Positions 32,078 to 40,860 of a DNA stretch of 64,000 nt are shown here, in pieces. Made by a program: the position numbers and the translations under genes. Position 1 is the stretch's first letter. The number at the start of each line of letters is the position of its first letter. A model generated the notes under the pieces. That model was not told the origin of the DNA and made no database searches. It saw only the letters and a list, made by a program, of their open reading frames with translations. Source of the DNA: Bacteroidales bacterium UBA6431. GTDB lineage: Bacteria > Bacteroidota > Bacteroidia > Bacteroidales > UBA932. The stretch lies in assembly GCA_002439095.1 (NCBI GenBank), contig DJOT01000043.1, positions 25,773 through 89,772 on the forward strand. The letters run 5' to 3'.

Positions 32078-33796
32078 CTAGAATCTCCAGCCGAATGTCA
32101 CGACTGCGTTCCAGAGAGTTGGTTTATTGAGTATGCGCGGAGACTTGGTGTTGGTCAGCAGGCCCGCCGCATTGTAGTTGTCATAATCGTAATACGGAGA
32201 GAATGTCGTGTCTGGATACTGCGTGCGCTTCACAGCGAAATCCGCAAAGAATGAGCCGGGAGAGGAGTATCCGAAACCGAATGAGAGCGACGTCGTCCTG
32301 TCATCATAGTAACTTGCCGAAACGAGCTTCTTAAGACTGCCGTTGTAGGAATTGAAATCATTGAGATAATCATCAGCCGTGACATCGACTCCTTCGTTAT
32401 TGGTCCAGTGACGCTCCGGAGAAGTCACTGACGACAGACCCGCACGCAGTGAGAATTCTGGTGTCAGACGAAGCTCGGCGCCGATACGCAGAGCGTGGGA
32501 GACACCGGCGAAATACCTGTTGGTCTCATTGAGATCATAATACCTGTCAGCGGCCAAATAGTCAGGATGCTGCTCTGAGAAACGCATGACGCTGTAGTCG
32601 GTGAGTTCATAGTCCACGCTCACGAAGCCAAAGCTGCCGAAGGTATACGCCACACCGAGATCAACCACGTATGGAGACTGGAGGCAATATGTATATTCAC
32701 CGCGCGGAGAGGTCTCGCTGTCGTTGAACTGACCATCGGCGAATGTGGTCGAAGCTCCGTACTGCCACTTCTCCGTGATGGTATAGGCTGTCGGGGTCTG
32801 GATCGCCGCTCCTAACCGCAGCCCCTTCACCGGAGTGGCCAGAACGCCGAATTTTGCATATATCCCATCTATATCAGCCGTATAATTATATGCATAAGAT
32901 GCATTTCTGAATGCTGTGATACGCTCTGTGCCGTCACTTCCGATAAACGAAATCGGAAAAGCATCCATATCTATCGCAGTCTCATAGAAAGCCTCGGAAT
33001 AACGATACTCCGCAGCCGGGGTGCCGAGATTGAAACCGAAGAAGAACTTGTCCGAGACATTGAAGCCGAAATTGAAGACGAGATCGTTCTTGTGTCCGGT
33101 CTTTGTAATGGTTGACGACTGCTGGAGCGCACTCGGCACATAATGGTACACACCGTTCGGAGAGATCGTCTCCGTCACGCCTACATAGCGTCCGTCCGTA
33201 CCGTAGGAGCCGAACATCCCGGCCTGATAGGCCGTAAGCAAGTCCCAGGAGACATCGCTGTTGTCGAAGGAGTTGTAATTGGCAAGCACATCCTCGCTTA
33301 TCCCGGCAGCGGCGGCGGCAAACTCGGCCACCTTTGAAGTCCTGGAGTTGGCCCCATAGGCTGACGCACTGTAATTATACTGCGCCGTCTGATTGGATAC
33401 CACAGCAAAGGTGAAAGACTTCAATCCGCTCCGGCGTCCTGTCTCCATCACCAGCGAAATACCGAGATTAGGCATTGAAAGGCGGGAGCGTGTCGTACGG
33501 TTGAAAGCCCCGTACATGCTCTCTCCTTCCGGAGAGTAGGCGGAGCGTACAGAAGACAGGGTAAATCCCGGAGTGACGGTCAACTGGCCATAATTGGCCA
33601 CAGCGGAACCCGCCGGATTGATCCCCACCGTGCCGAGATCTCCGCCGATTGCCGTCACGGCGTTGCCGAGAGCCATTGTACGGGCAGTCCCCAGATAATC
33701 GTTGCGGCTGAAATTTATGGCATCGTACATATTCTGAGCGCCTGCAACTATACTGCCGGCTGCAAGAGCCACAATTGATAATATTATCTTTTTCAT
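32078..33796 (-). CDS. OmpP1/FadL-family outer-membrane protein
   Basis: 572 residues with a signal peptide (MKKIILSIVALAAGSIVAGA). The mature N-terminus NMYDAINFSRNDYLGTARTMALGNAVTAIGGDLGTVGINPAG is the FadL/OmpP1-family plug-like start. The rest is a long series of amphipathic strands ending in the aromatic-terminated strand NAVVTFGWRF, expected for a barrel inserted by BamA. In other bacteria the family imports hydrophobic compounds such as fatty acids; the substrate here is unknown. It sits upstream of lpxD in what looks like one envelope operon. Confidence 0.85.
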   Translation of the reverse strand: MKKIILSIVALAAGSIVAGAQNMYDAINFSRNDYLGTARTMALGNAVTAIGGDLGTVGINPAGSAVANYGQLTVTPGFTLSSVRSAYSPEGESMYGAFNRTTRSRLSMPNLGISLVMETGRRSGLKSFTFAVVSNQTAQYNYSASAYGANSRTSKVAEFAAAAAGISEDVLANYNSFDNSDVSWDLLTAYQAGMFGSYGTDGRYVGVTETISPNGVYHYVPSALQQSSTITKTGHKNDLVFNFGFNVSDKFFFGFNLGTPAAEYRYSEAFYETAIDMDAFPISFIGSDGTERITAFRNASYAYNYTADIDGIYAKFGVLATPVKGLRLGAAIQTPTAYTITEKWQYGASTTFADGQFNDSETSPRGEYTYCLQSPYVVDLGVAYTFGSFGFVSVDYELTDYSVMRFSEQHPDYLAADRYYDLNETNRYFAGVSHALRIGAELRLTPEFSLRAGLSSVTSPERHWTNNEGVDVTADDYLNDFNSYNGSLKKLVSASYYDDRTTSLSFGFGYSSPGSFFADFAVKRTQYPDTTFSPYYDYDNYNAAGLLTNTKSPRILNKPTLWNAVVTFGWRF

Positions 33797-33814
33797 TTCC
33801 TTTCGTTTTAAGAT

Positions 33815-34816
33815 TTACCTTCTTCTCCCACCGCCATGGCTGCTGCTTCCGCCACCGCCGCTATGCGAAGACGAGCCGCCGCCACCGTAACTTCTTGAAG
33901 ACGAACCGCCGGAATAGCTTGATCCGGAACTCCTGCTGCTGCTTCCCCAACTGCTCGAATTCCCACTGGAGTTGCTGCGCTCGTAACTGCGGGAACTGCT
34001 GCCGCTGTTCGAACCGCTGCCCGAGTTGCGGCCCTGATATCCGCGTGAGTAGTTGTAGCCGTTCTGGCCCGGGGTCACTCTCGAATTGCCGCGCCCGGAG
34101 GAAGAGTTCGGTCTGGTGGCAGGAGAACTTCCCGAAGTGGAGCGTGAACTGTTGAACCGGGTTGACCCGGCGGAGCCGTAACTTCCTCCACTCACGCCCG
34201 GGCGATAATTGCTCCGACCAGGCCGTCCGCTCTGCGTGCCGCTTGACTGTGTCCCCCGACGCTCTCCATAGTAACGTCCTCCGTCAGGGGAAAGCCCCGG
34301 CTTAGGCGGCCAAGGGTCGTGGCGATGCCCATAAGAAGGCCCGTACCACGGATCATACCGCCAAGGATCATGATACCAAGGATCATAGTACCAAGGATCG
34401 TATCTCCAAGGACGCCAATACCACGGATCATATCCCCAGCCATAATAACCATAGTACCAAGGATCGCTGAAACGCCACCAGTCCCAACCATAACGCCAGA
34501 CCCAGTCGTTCCACATCCAGCTGCTGTACCAAGGTGAAGACAGCGCGAAGCCGGTCCCGAGCCCCCAAAGGAAATCAGAAGAAGCATCACGCTCATAGAC
34601 AGGTACATACACAGTATCGCGCAGCATGTTCCTACGGGCGATGTCCTGCGCAGCCATCTGCTCGAAATCTTCTTTAGAATATATCTGAACCGGTTCCGGG
34701 GCCGGTTCAATGCGCTCATATATACCGTCAACATACCTCTGCTGAGCATACTGTGACGCTGTCCCGCAGGAGGCAAGGGCAATAAGAGGCAGTAAATAAG
34801 CCAGAATACGTTTCAT
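33815..34816 (-). CDS. Low-complexity lipoprotein with PWY repeats and Ser/Gly tail
   Basis: 333 residues. Lipobox Cys in IALASCGTAS (about residue 17). Layout: a conserved-looking head (20-80: YVDGIYERIEPAPEPVQIYSKEDFE), then an aromatic block (about 85-175) in which DPWYY/DPWRY units recur about every 5-7 residues, then a Ser/Gly/Arg-rich tail of about 150 residues ending GGGRRR. Such aromatic plus Gly/Ser lipoproteins are seen in Bacteroidales, but no function is established. The tail may be disordered or adhesive. First gene of the 34.8-28.7 kb envelope cluster. Confidence 0.7.
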   Translation of the reverse strand: MKRILAYLLPLIALASCGTASQYAQQRYVDGIYERIEPAPEPVQIYSKEDFEQMAAQDIARRNMLRDTVYVPVYERDASSDFLWGLGTGFALSSPWYSSWMWNDWVWRYGWDWWRFSDPWYYGYYGWGYDPWYWRPWRYDPWYYDPWYHDPWRYDPWYGPSYGHRHDPWPPKPGLSPDGGRYYGERRGTQSSGTQSGRPGRSNYRPGVSGGSYGSAGSTRFNSSRSTSGSSPATRPNSSSGRGNSRVTPGQNGYNYSRGYQGRNSGSGSNSGSSSRSYERSNSSGNSSSWGSSSRSSGSSYSGGSSSRSYGGGGSSSHSGGGGSSSHGGGRRR

Positions 34817-34845
34817 CTTACAGTCTCCTGTTAATTTATAATTAG

Positions 34846-34853
34846 TATCTTTG
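34846..34853 (+). promoter_or_regulatory. -7 box of proS, with structured leader
   Basis: TATCTTTG, then an approximately 80-base leader. The leader holds a hairpin, AGAATC(C)GGGC / GCCCGATTCT (about 34865-34890), with one bulged C. No T-run follows it, so it is not a terminator; it may affect mRNA stability. Confidence 0.5.
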
Positions 34854-34935
34854 CGTCTGCAAAGAATCCGGGCCCACGCCCGATTCTATATATAGATGCA
34901 AATTTCGAAAAAAAACGCAGACTTTCTACAAGAAT

Positions 34936-36414
34936 ATGGCAAAAGAGGTCACCAAACGCTCTGAGAACTATTCTCAGTGGTACAACGATCTGGTAATCAA
35001 GGCAGATCTGGCGGAGCAGTCCGCAGTAAGGGGTTGTATGGTCATCAAGCCGTACGGGTACGCAATTTGGGAGAAGATGCAGGCCGCGCTCGATGGCAGA
35101 TTCAAAAAGACGGGGGTACAGAACGCGTATTTCCCGTTGTTCATCCCTAAATCATTCTTCAGCCGCGAGGCGGAACATGTGGCAGGATTCGCCAAGGAGT
35201 GCGCAGTTGTGACTCACCACCGCCTGATGAACGACCCCTACGGCAAGGGAGTGGTGGTAGACCCGAGCGCCAAACTTGAGGAAGAGCTGATAGTCCGCCC
35301 GACCTCCGAGACCATCATCTGGAGCACCTACAAAAACTGGATCACCTCATGGAGGGACCTTCCGGTGCTCTGCAACCAATGGTGCAATGTCGTGCGCTGG
35401 GAGATGCGCACAAGGCTTTTCCTGCGCACAGCCGAATTTCTCTGGCAGGAGGGGCATACAGCCCATGCCACCGCTGAAGAGGCACAGGCGAAAGCCTATG
35501 AGATGGTGCATGTCTACGCCGATTTCGCCCGCAATGTCCTGGCCCTGCCGGTAATCGTGGGGCACAAGAGTCCCAACGAAAGGTTCGCCGGTGCTCTCGA
35601 CACCCTGACCATCGAAGCCATGATGCAGGACGGCAAGGCCCTTCAGGCCGGCACATCCCATTTTCTCGGACAGAACTTCGCCAAATCCTTCGATGTGCAG
35701 TTCACCAACAAAGAGGGGAAGCAAGAATACGTATGGGCCACATCGTGGGGCGTCAGCACCCGCCTTATGGGAGCGCTCGTCATGGCTCACGGAGATGACA
35801 ACGGACTCGTGATCCCGCCGAGGCTCGCCCCGATACAGGTCGTGATGGTACCTATATATAAGACTGACGAGGAGCACTCGCAGGTGCTCGCCAAGATGGA
35901 CGAGATACGTCTCGCCCTCGACAAGCTCGGCATCAGCTGCAAGATAGACGACAGGGACACGCTGCGTCCGGGATTCAAGTTCGCGGAATGGGAATTGAAA
36001 GGCGTGCCTGTACGTCTCGCCATGGGTGCCAGGGATCTTGCCTCAGGCACGGTGGAGGTGGCCCGCAGGGACACACTGACCAAGGAGACAATGGCTCTCG
36101 AAGGCATCGCGGAGCACATTGAGGGCCTTCTTGAGGACATCCAAACGAACATATACAACAAGGCTCTCGCGTTCCGCGACTCACATATCGAGAAATGCGA
36201 CAGCTGGGACGAGTTCAAGGAGAAGATCCTGACCGGAAAGTTCCTCCTCTGCCACTGGGACGGCACCGTAGAGACCGAGCAGGCCATCAAGGACGCCACC
36301 AAGGCTACGATCCGTTGCATCCCGGTTGACAGTTGCGTGTGCGAAGAAGAAGGCAAGGACATATTCTCCGGCAAACCGTCACACAGAAGAGTCGTATTCG
36401 CAATATCCTACTAG
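34936..36414 (+). CDS. proS: Prolyl-tRNA synthetase, archaeal/eukaryotic type
   Basis: Class II aminoacyl-tRNA synthetase charging tRNA-Pro. 492 residues and no INS editing domain, so the ProS type 3 (archaeal/eukaryotic-like) form rather than the E. coli type. Motif 1 region VQNAYFPLFIPKSFF, motif 2 WCNVVRWEMRTRLFLRTAEFLWQEGHTAH (residues about 150-178), motif 3 WGVSTRLMGALVMAHGDDNG near 273. Then the anticodon-binding domain and a C-terminal zinc-domain-like region ending in Tyr (FAISY), typical of this type. DUF3078 and tilS follow on the same strand. Confidence 0.97.
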   Translation: MAKEVTKRSENYSQWYNDLVIKADLAEQSAVRGCMVIKPYGYAIWEKMQAALDGRFKKTGVQNAYFPLFIPKSFFSREAEHVAGFAKECAVVTHHRLMNDPYGKGVVVDPSAKLEEELIVRPTSETIIWSTYKNWITSWRDLPVLCNQWCNVVRWEMRTRLFLRTAEFLWQEGHTAHATAEEAQAKAYEMVHVYADFARNVLALPVIVGHKSPNERFAGALDTLTIEAMMQDGKALQAGTSHFLGQNFAKSFDVQFTNKEGKQEYVWATSWGVSTRLMGALVMAHGDDNGLVIPPRLAPIQVVMVPIYKTDEEHSQVLAKMDEIRLALDKLGISCKIDDRDTLRPGFKFAEWELKGVPVRLAMGARDLASGTVEVARRDTLTKETMALEGIAEHIEGLLEDIQTNIYNKALAFRDSHIEKCDSWDEFKEKILTGKFLLCHWDGTVETEQAIKDATKATIRCIPVDSCVCEEEGKDIFSGKPSHRRVVFAISY

Positions 36415-36415
36415 C

Positions 36416-37429
36416 ATGAAGAAGACTCTCACTCTGGCGGCTGCCATGCTCACGGCCTGCATCAGCCTATTCGGCCAAGATGACGCCCTGCAGAAAGCCA
36501 TGGAGGCTGCTGCCGAGGCTCTGCAGGAGGCTCCAGCCGCAAAAGACGCCCAGGACAGACCGCAATATTGGAACAGCTGGACACAGTTCGATCTGGGGAC
36601 AAGCAACACGAGCCTCTGGAACTGGGCGGCAGGCGGATACAACACCCTCACGCTCAGTATCGGAGTCGATGCCAACGCCAATTACTCCAAGGATCTGGTA
36701 AGCTGGACCAACCGTCTCCAGCTCCAGTACGGCTTCCTCTGGTCGGCGGACAAGGAGAACCTGCTCCAGAAGAGCAACGACCTCATCAAGTTCGAAAGCC
36801 GTCTTGCATACAAGATCCTAAAGGACAGCGACTGGAACTACACGGCCTCGTTTGACTTCCGCTCACAGTTCACCGACAGTTACGACTCCTACGAGAAAGA
36901 TGAGCAGAGCGGCAAGTGGAACGGCACCCTGAAGTCCAGTTTCCTCTCCCCGGCCTACTCCACCATAGCGTTCGGTATGGAATGGACACCAGTGGACTGG
37001 TTCAACGTCAACCTGGCCCCGCTTACGGGAGGTTTCACCATCTGTACCAGTACCAAGGGGGAATTGAGAAAAAAATACGGTATGAAACTTCGCGAGCCGG
37101 ATCTGGATCCGCAAATCGGCAGCAACTACCACAGCCAGCTTTTCCAGTTCGGTGCCCAGGTGAAAATCAACTACAGGACCTCCGTCAACGATGACCTCAA
37201 GTACGAGACGCAGCTGGTCCTGTTCACCGACTATCTCAACAAGCCGTTCAAATACAACAGGGTCAATTGGGACAACAAGATCACCTGGCAGCTCGCCAAG
37301 TATTTCAAGATAGGGCTCAGCACCTGGATGATATACGATCCTATCGTCATCATCGACGGCAAGCAGAGGATACAGTTCAAGGAGTTCTTCTCCGTCAACT
37401 TCACCTACCTTATCAGCAACAAGCGATGA
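36416..37429 (+). CDS. DUF3078 outer-membrane-like protein
   Basis: 337 residues from ATG 36416, one base after the proS stop; longer in-frame starts lie inside proS. Signal peptide MKKTLTLAAAMLTACISLFG. The mature protein opens with a short helical Ala/Glu stretch, then WNSWTQFDLGTSNTSLWNWAAGGYNTLTLSI and many beta strands, matching DUF3078 (Bacteroidetes beta-barrel proteins of unknown role). It ends FFSVNFTYLISNKR. The stop overlaps the tilS start (ATGA), so they are co-translated. Confidence 0.85.
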   Translation: MKKTLTLAAAMLTACISLFGQDDALQKAMEAAAEALQEAPAAKDAQDRPQYWNSWTQFDLGTSNTSLWNWAAGGYNTLTLSIGVDANANYSKDLVSWTNRLQLQYGFLWSADKENLLQKSNDLIKFESRLAYKILKDSDWNYTASFDFRSQFTDSYDSYEKDEQSGKWNGTLKSSFLSPAYSTIAFGMEWTPVDWFNVNLAPLTGGFTICTSTKGELRKKYGMKLREPDLDPQIGSNYHSQLFQFGAQVKINYRTSVNDDLKYETQLVLFTDYLNKPFKYNRVNWDNKITWQLAKYFKIGLSTWMIYDPIVIIDGKQRIQFKEFFSVNFTYLISNKR

Positions 37430-38658
37430 GACTGATTCTCCTCGCTGTGAGCGGAGGCATAGACTCCATGTATATGGCAAACAGGGCTTCGGAGTTTTTC
37501 CCCGAAGCCCGTTTTGCAGTGGCCCACTGCAATTTCGCGCTGCGTGGGAGCGAATCGGACGGGGATGAAGAATTCGTAAGAAGATGGTGCGCTGAGCACG
37601 GGATTGAATTCTGCACGAAAAGGTTCAACACGGCAGGATACGCGGAGCAGCACTCGATAAGCATAGAGATGGCCGCCCGCGAACTGCGCTACAACTGGTT
37701 TGCACAATTGTGCAAGGAAAGAGGATTCGAGGCCGTGGCAGTGGCCCACAACGCAAATGACAATGCCGAGACACTGCTGCTCAACTTGTTGAGAGGCACC
37801 GGAATACGAGGCATCAGCGGAATGGGGGACCGGCCCGGGGTGCTCCGGCCTCTGCTCGGCACGGAAAGGGGAGAAATACGCCGCTGGATGGAAGAGCACG
37901 GGCTGGGTTGGAGAGAAGACAGGACAAACAACGAAAACGAGTACAAACGCAACCGCCTGCGCAACGAGGTTTTCCCCATCCTGAAGGAACTGAATCCGTC
38001 TTTTATCCGCACTCTGAACGAGGACATGCGCAGATTCGCGCAGGTGCGCGACATAGCGGAAGACTGCTTCCGTGACGCCAGAAGAAAAGTCATTCTCCCG
38101 GACAACAGCATCTCGATACCGGCTCTCAAGGAAATCCGGCACCGGGACTATGTGCTGTGGAGGCTTCTTGAAGACAGCGGAATAGGAAGTGACAAACTCG
38201 AGTCGCTCAAAAGAGCGATCGATGAAGGCGGCCCCATCGGAGGAAAAAGATTCGGCCTGGTCGAATGTACTTCTTCCAGAATCCACATCAGAAGACCCCG
38301 TCCCGCAAGGGAACTGCGTTGCGAGTTCATCTCAAGAGAAGAGCTGGCATCTCTCAAACAAGAGGACGGCGTACTGATCGCAGATAGGACAAAACTCAGT
38401 TGGCCGCTGAAAATCCGGCCTTGGCAAGCGGGAGACTGGATGTGTCCTCTAGGCATGGGAGGTCGGCGCAAGAAAATCTCCGACATTTTCACCTCTCTCG
38501 GATGGTCAGCTCAAGACAAAGAGGAGGCTGAAGTAATAGAGCTTGAGGGGCATCATGTCGCCGCCCTGCTATGCTGCAGGATAGACGAAAGCGTCAAAGT
38601 CGGCGAAGACTGCAAGGAGGTGGTACGACTGAGCTACCGTCCGGTCTCATCAATATAG
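37426..38658 (+). CDS. tilS: tRNA(Ile)-lysidine synthetase
   Basis: Modifies C34 of tRNA-Ile(CAU) to lysidine using ATP and lysine. 410 residues from ATG 37426, overlapping the DUF3078 stop by four bases. PP-loop SGGIDSM (residues 9-15), AHCNFALRG and AVAHNANDNAETLLLNLLRGTGIRG are TilS signatures. The C-terminal TilS domain carries IRPWQAGDWMCPLGMGGRRKKISDIF. The 3' end overlaps the convergent divIC gene by 25 bases. Confidence 0.96.
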   Translation: MRLILLAVSGGIDSMYMANRASEFFPEARFAVAHCNFALRGSESDGDEEFVRRWCAEHGIEFCTKRFNTAGYAEQHSISIEMAARELRYNWFAQLCKERGFEAVAVAHNANDNAETLLLNLLRGTGIRGISGMGDRPGVLRPLLGTERGEIRRWMEEHGLGWREDRTNNENEYKRNRLRNEVFPILKELNPSFIRTLNEDMRRFAQVRDIAEDCFRDARRKVILPDNSISIPALKEIRHRDYVLWRLLEDSGIGSDKLESLKRAIDEGGPIGGKRFGLVECTSSRIHIRRPRPARELRCEFISREELASLKQEDGVLIADRTKLSWPLKIRPWQAGDWMCPLGMGGRRKKISDIFTSLGWSAQDKEEAEVIELEGHHVAALLCCRIDESVKVGEDCKEVVRLSYRPVSSI

Positions 38659-38963
38659 ACATCATCCCCGGGTGCTGCGAAGTAATATGTCTCACGCGCG
38701 AAACGCTCAAGGGAGTCCCGGCTGGTCAACAGGTCGTTCAACTTGCGGTCAAGCCCCTCGTTCTTCAATTCAAGCGACTCTATCTGCTTCTGCTGCGAGC
38801 GTAGAGTGAAACCTGCATTGATCCAGGTCAGGACATTGTCTTTCTTGACAAACATGAAAACGACAAACAACGCCGTAGCTACAACGGCGTAGCGGAGGAA
38901 AGAGCGCTGCTCTTCCCTGCCCTTATCCTTGTCGCGGTTCCACAAATCTTTGAAAACTCCCAT
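38634..38963 (-). CDS. Septum formation initiator DivIC/FtsB-like protein
   Basis: 109 residues: a basic cytoplasmic N-terminus (1-24), one TM helix (about 25-43, YAVVATALFVVFMFV), then a periplasmic coiled coil (LRSQQKQIESLELKNEGLDRKLNDLLTS) and the conserved FARETYYFAAPGDDVYI end. This bitopic coiled-coil layout is FtsB/DivIC, which joins FtsL and FtsQ in the divisome. The -7 box TAATTTTG sits 10 bases before the ATG. Confidence 0.88.
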   Translation of the reverse strand: MGVFKDLWNRDKDKGREEQRSFLRYAVVATALFVVFMFVKKDNVLTWINAGFTLRSQQKQIESLELKNEGLDRKLNDLLTSRDSLERFARETYYFAAPGDDVYIDETGR

Positions 38964-38973
38964 AGACTTTGCG

Positions 38974-38981
38974 CAAAATTA
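38974..38981 (-). promoter_or_regulatory. -7 box of the divIC-like gene
   Basis: TAATTTTG on the minus strand, 10 bases before the ATG. It is separated by two bases from the divergent -7 box at 38984. Confidence 0.5.
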
Positions 38982-38983
38982 AT

Positions 38984-38991
38984 TAAATTTG
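38984..38991 (+). promoter_or_regulatory. -7 box of the nucleotidyltransferase gene
   Basis: TAAATTTG on the plus strand, 30 bases before the ATG at 39022. It lies back to back with the divIC box. Confidence 0.5.
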
Positions 38992-39021
38992 CCCAAACTC
39001 AAAACCAATCAACACTTTATT

Positions 39022-39954
39022 ATGAAACCTGCACTTTTGGTCCTTGCTGCCGGCATGGGCAGCCGCTACGGCGGACTCAAACAGATGGACGGCCTAGGCC
39101 CTAACGGAGAGACGATCATCGACTACTCGATCTACGACGCGGTGAACGCCGGATTCGGAAAAGTTGTATATGTAGTACGCGAGTATTTCCTCGATGCCTT
39201 CAAGGAAAGCGTCAAGAAGAAATACAGCGATGTCAAATGTCCGGACGGACAGCCGCTCGAGTTTGTCTTCGTAACCCAAGAGCTGAGCAAGATCCCGTCT
39301 GGATTCACACTCAACCCGGAAAGACAGAAACCGTGGGGCACGGCACACGCTGTCCTTATGGCCAAGGATGTGATCAAGGAGCCGTTCCTCGTGATCAATG
39401 GGGATGACTTCTATGGCCGTGAATCTTTCCAGACTGCTGCCAAGTGGTGCATGGAGCACTCGGACAGCGAAGGAGTATACTCCATAGTCGGATTTGAGCT
39501 CGACCACACCCTGAGCGAATCCGGCGGCGTATCAAGAGGCATCTGCCACTATGATGAGGGGCACCACCTCACTGATGTCGTAGAGCACCTCAACATCATC
39601 AAGGAAGCTGACGGCAAGGTCACAGGAGACAACTCCGTCACCGGAGAGCACGTCACCCTCAACGGCAAGGATCTCTGCTCGATGAACATGTGGGGATTCA
39701 CCCCAGACTTCTTCCCTAAGGCGGAGGAGATATTCAAGGACTTCCTCAAGACCAACATCCAGGAGCTCAAGAAGGAATTCTACATCCCGTACGCAGTGGA
39801 TGTCATGGTGAAAAAGGGCGAAGCCGGCTGCGAAGTGCTCTCAACCCCGTCACACTGGTTCGGAGTCACCTACAAGGAAGACAGGCCCGCCGTCGTCGCC
39901 AAGTTCGCACAGCTGGCATCAGAAGGTGTCTATCCTTCTCCACTCTACAAATAA
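39022..39954 (+). CDS. Sugar-phosphate nucleotidyltransferase
   Basis: 310 residues from ATG 39022. NTP_transferase fold: the nucleotide-binding motif LAAGMGSRYGGLKQMDGLGP (residues 7-26), metal-binding VINGDDFYG near 125 and the substrate region PWGTAHAVLMAKD. The family makes NDP-sugars from sugar-1-phosphates; the sugar and nucleotide cannot be read from sequence. It lacks the C-terminal beta-helix of GlmU/GlgC. Followed after six bases by a CPBP protease gene. Confidence 0.88.
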   Translation: MKPALLVLAAGMGSRYGGLKQMDGLGPNGETIIDYSIYDAVNAGFGKVVYVVREYFLDAFKESVKKKYSDVKCPDGQPLEFVFVTQELSKIPSGFTLNPERQKPWGTAHAVLMAKDVIKEPFLVINGDDFYGRESFQTAAKWCMEHSDSEGVYSIVGFELDHTLSESGGVSRGICHYDEGHHLTDVVEHLNIIKEADGKVTGDNSVTGEHVTLNGKDLCSMNMWGFTPDFFPKAEEIFKDFLKTNIQELKKEFYIPYAVDVMVKKGEAGCEVLSTPSHWFGVTYKEDRPAVVAKFAQLASEGVYPSPLYK

Positions 39955-39960
39955 ACGGCA

Positions 39961-40848
39961 ATGGGGAAAAAGGTCCGGAACTACAAGTTCTTCGACAACT
40001 ACTCCTGGTTCGTGCCGGGCATCAAGGAGATGCTGGTCCTGCTGGCGATGCTCATGCTCGGAAGTATATTGGGCAACATGATCACGTTCCTCTTTACAGC
40101 CGTGCTCGGCGCGGACAAGGGGACGGAGTATGCGATGGTAGTCTCTTATCCGGTGATGTTCATCCCGGCGATGATGTATGCCGGCGCAAAGAGCCGGGCA
40201 CGCAGCTTCAACGGTGGAGGTCTCAAGCTTGACAGCGACAATTTCCGCCCTATCGGAGGTGCCTTGTGCGCAGTGCTGGCCGCCGTGGGGACAGTCTCAC
40301 TGGCGTTCTGCACAGATGCCCTGAGCCAGCTCATGCCCCCGATGCCGGAGTGGCTCGAACAGATGCTTGAGAGCATGACACAAGGCAACCTGCTGCTCAA
40401 TTTCTTGTGCGTGAGCATATTCGCCCCGTTCTTCGAGGAGTGGCTGTGCCGTGGAATGGTACTGAGAGGACTGCTCGGCAACAAGGTAAAGCCCGTATGG
40501 GCCGTCGTTATCTCAGCCCTGTTCTTCGCCCTGATACACCTCAACCCTTGGCAGGCGCTGCCGGCATTCCTGCTGGGCTGTCTCTTCGGCTATGTCTATT
40601 ATAAGACCGGTTCGCTCAAGCTGACGATGTTGATGCATTTCACCAACAACACAGTATCATTGATAATGAGCAATATCGATGCTCTGAAAGATGCGGACAG
40701 CTGGATGGATGTGTTTCCGGGGGCAGTGTATTGGGCGGTATTTGCAGCCTGCCTGGTCGCCACTGCACTTGTAGTGCTGAAGTTCAGAAAGGTGGACGGA
40801 GCGCCGGAAGGCAACTGCGACGGCGTACCTTCTCTGTTTGCGGAGTAG
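39961..40848 (+). CDS. CPBP family intramembrane metalloprotease
   Basis: 295 residues with about seven to eight TM segments. Abi/CaaX-protease motifs: motif 1 FEEWLCRGMVLRG near 160 (the two Glu and the Arg), motif 2 ALFFALIHLNPWQALPAFLLG near 185-200 with a conserved His, and motif 3 LMHFTNNTVSLI near 225. Such proteases process prenylated or other membrane substrates; the bacterial targets are mostly unknown. A strong terminator follows, lying inside the end of the convergent folP gene. Confidence 0.9.
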   Translation: MGKKVRNYKFFDNYSWFVPGIKEMLVLLAMLMLGSILGNMITFLFTAVLGADKGTEYAMVVSYPVMFIPAMMYAGAKSRARSFNGGGLKLDSDNFRPIGGALCAVLAAVGTVSLAFCTDALSQLMPPMPEWLEQMLESMTQGNLLLNFLCVSIFAPFFEEWLCRGMVLRGLLGNKVKPVWAVVISALFFALIHLNPWQALPAFLLGCLFGYVYYKTGSLKLTMLMHFTNNTVSLIMSNIDALKDADSWMDVFPGAVYWAVFAACLVATALVVLKFRKVDGAPEGNCDGVPSLFAE

Positions 40849-40860
40849 TTTTATCCCTGA

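Noticed and set aside
34865..34890. Riboswitch or T-box in the proS leader
   Set aside because: A bulged hairpin is present but no T-box sequence, specifier loop or terminator; T-boxes are not expected in this phylum.
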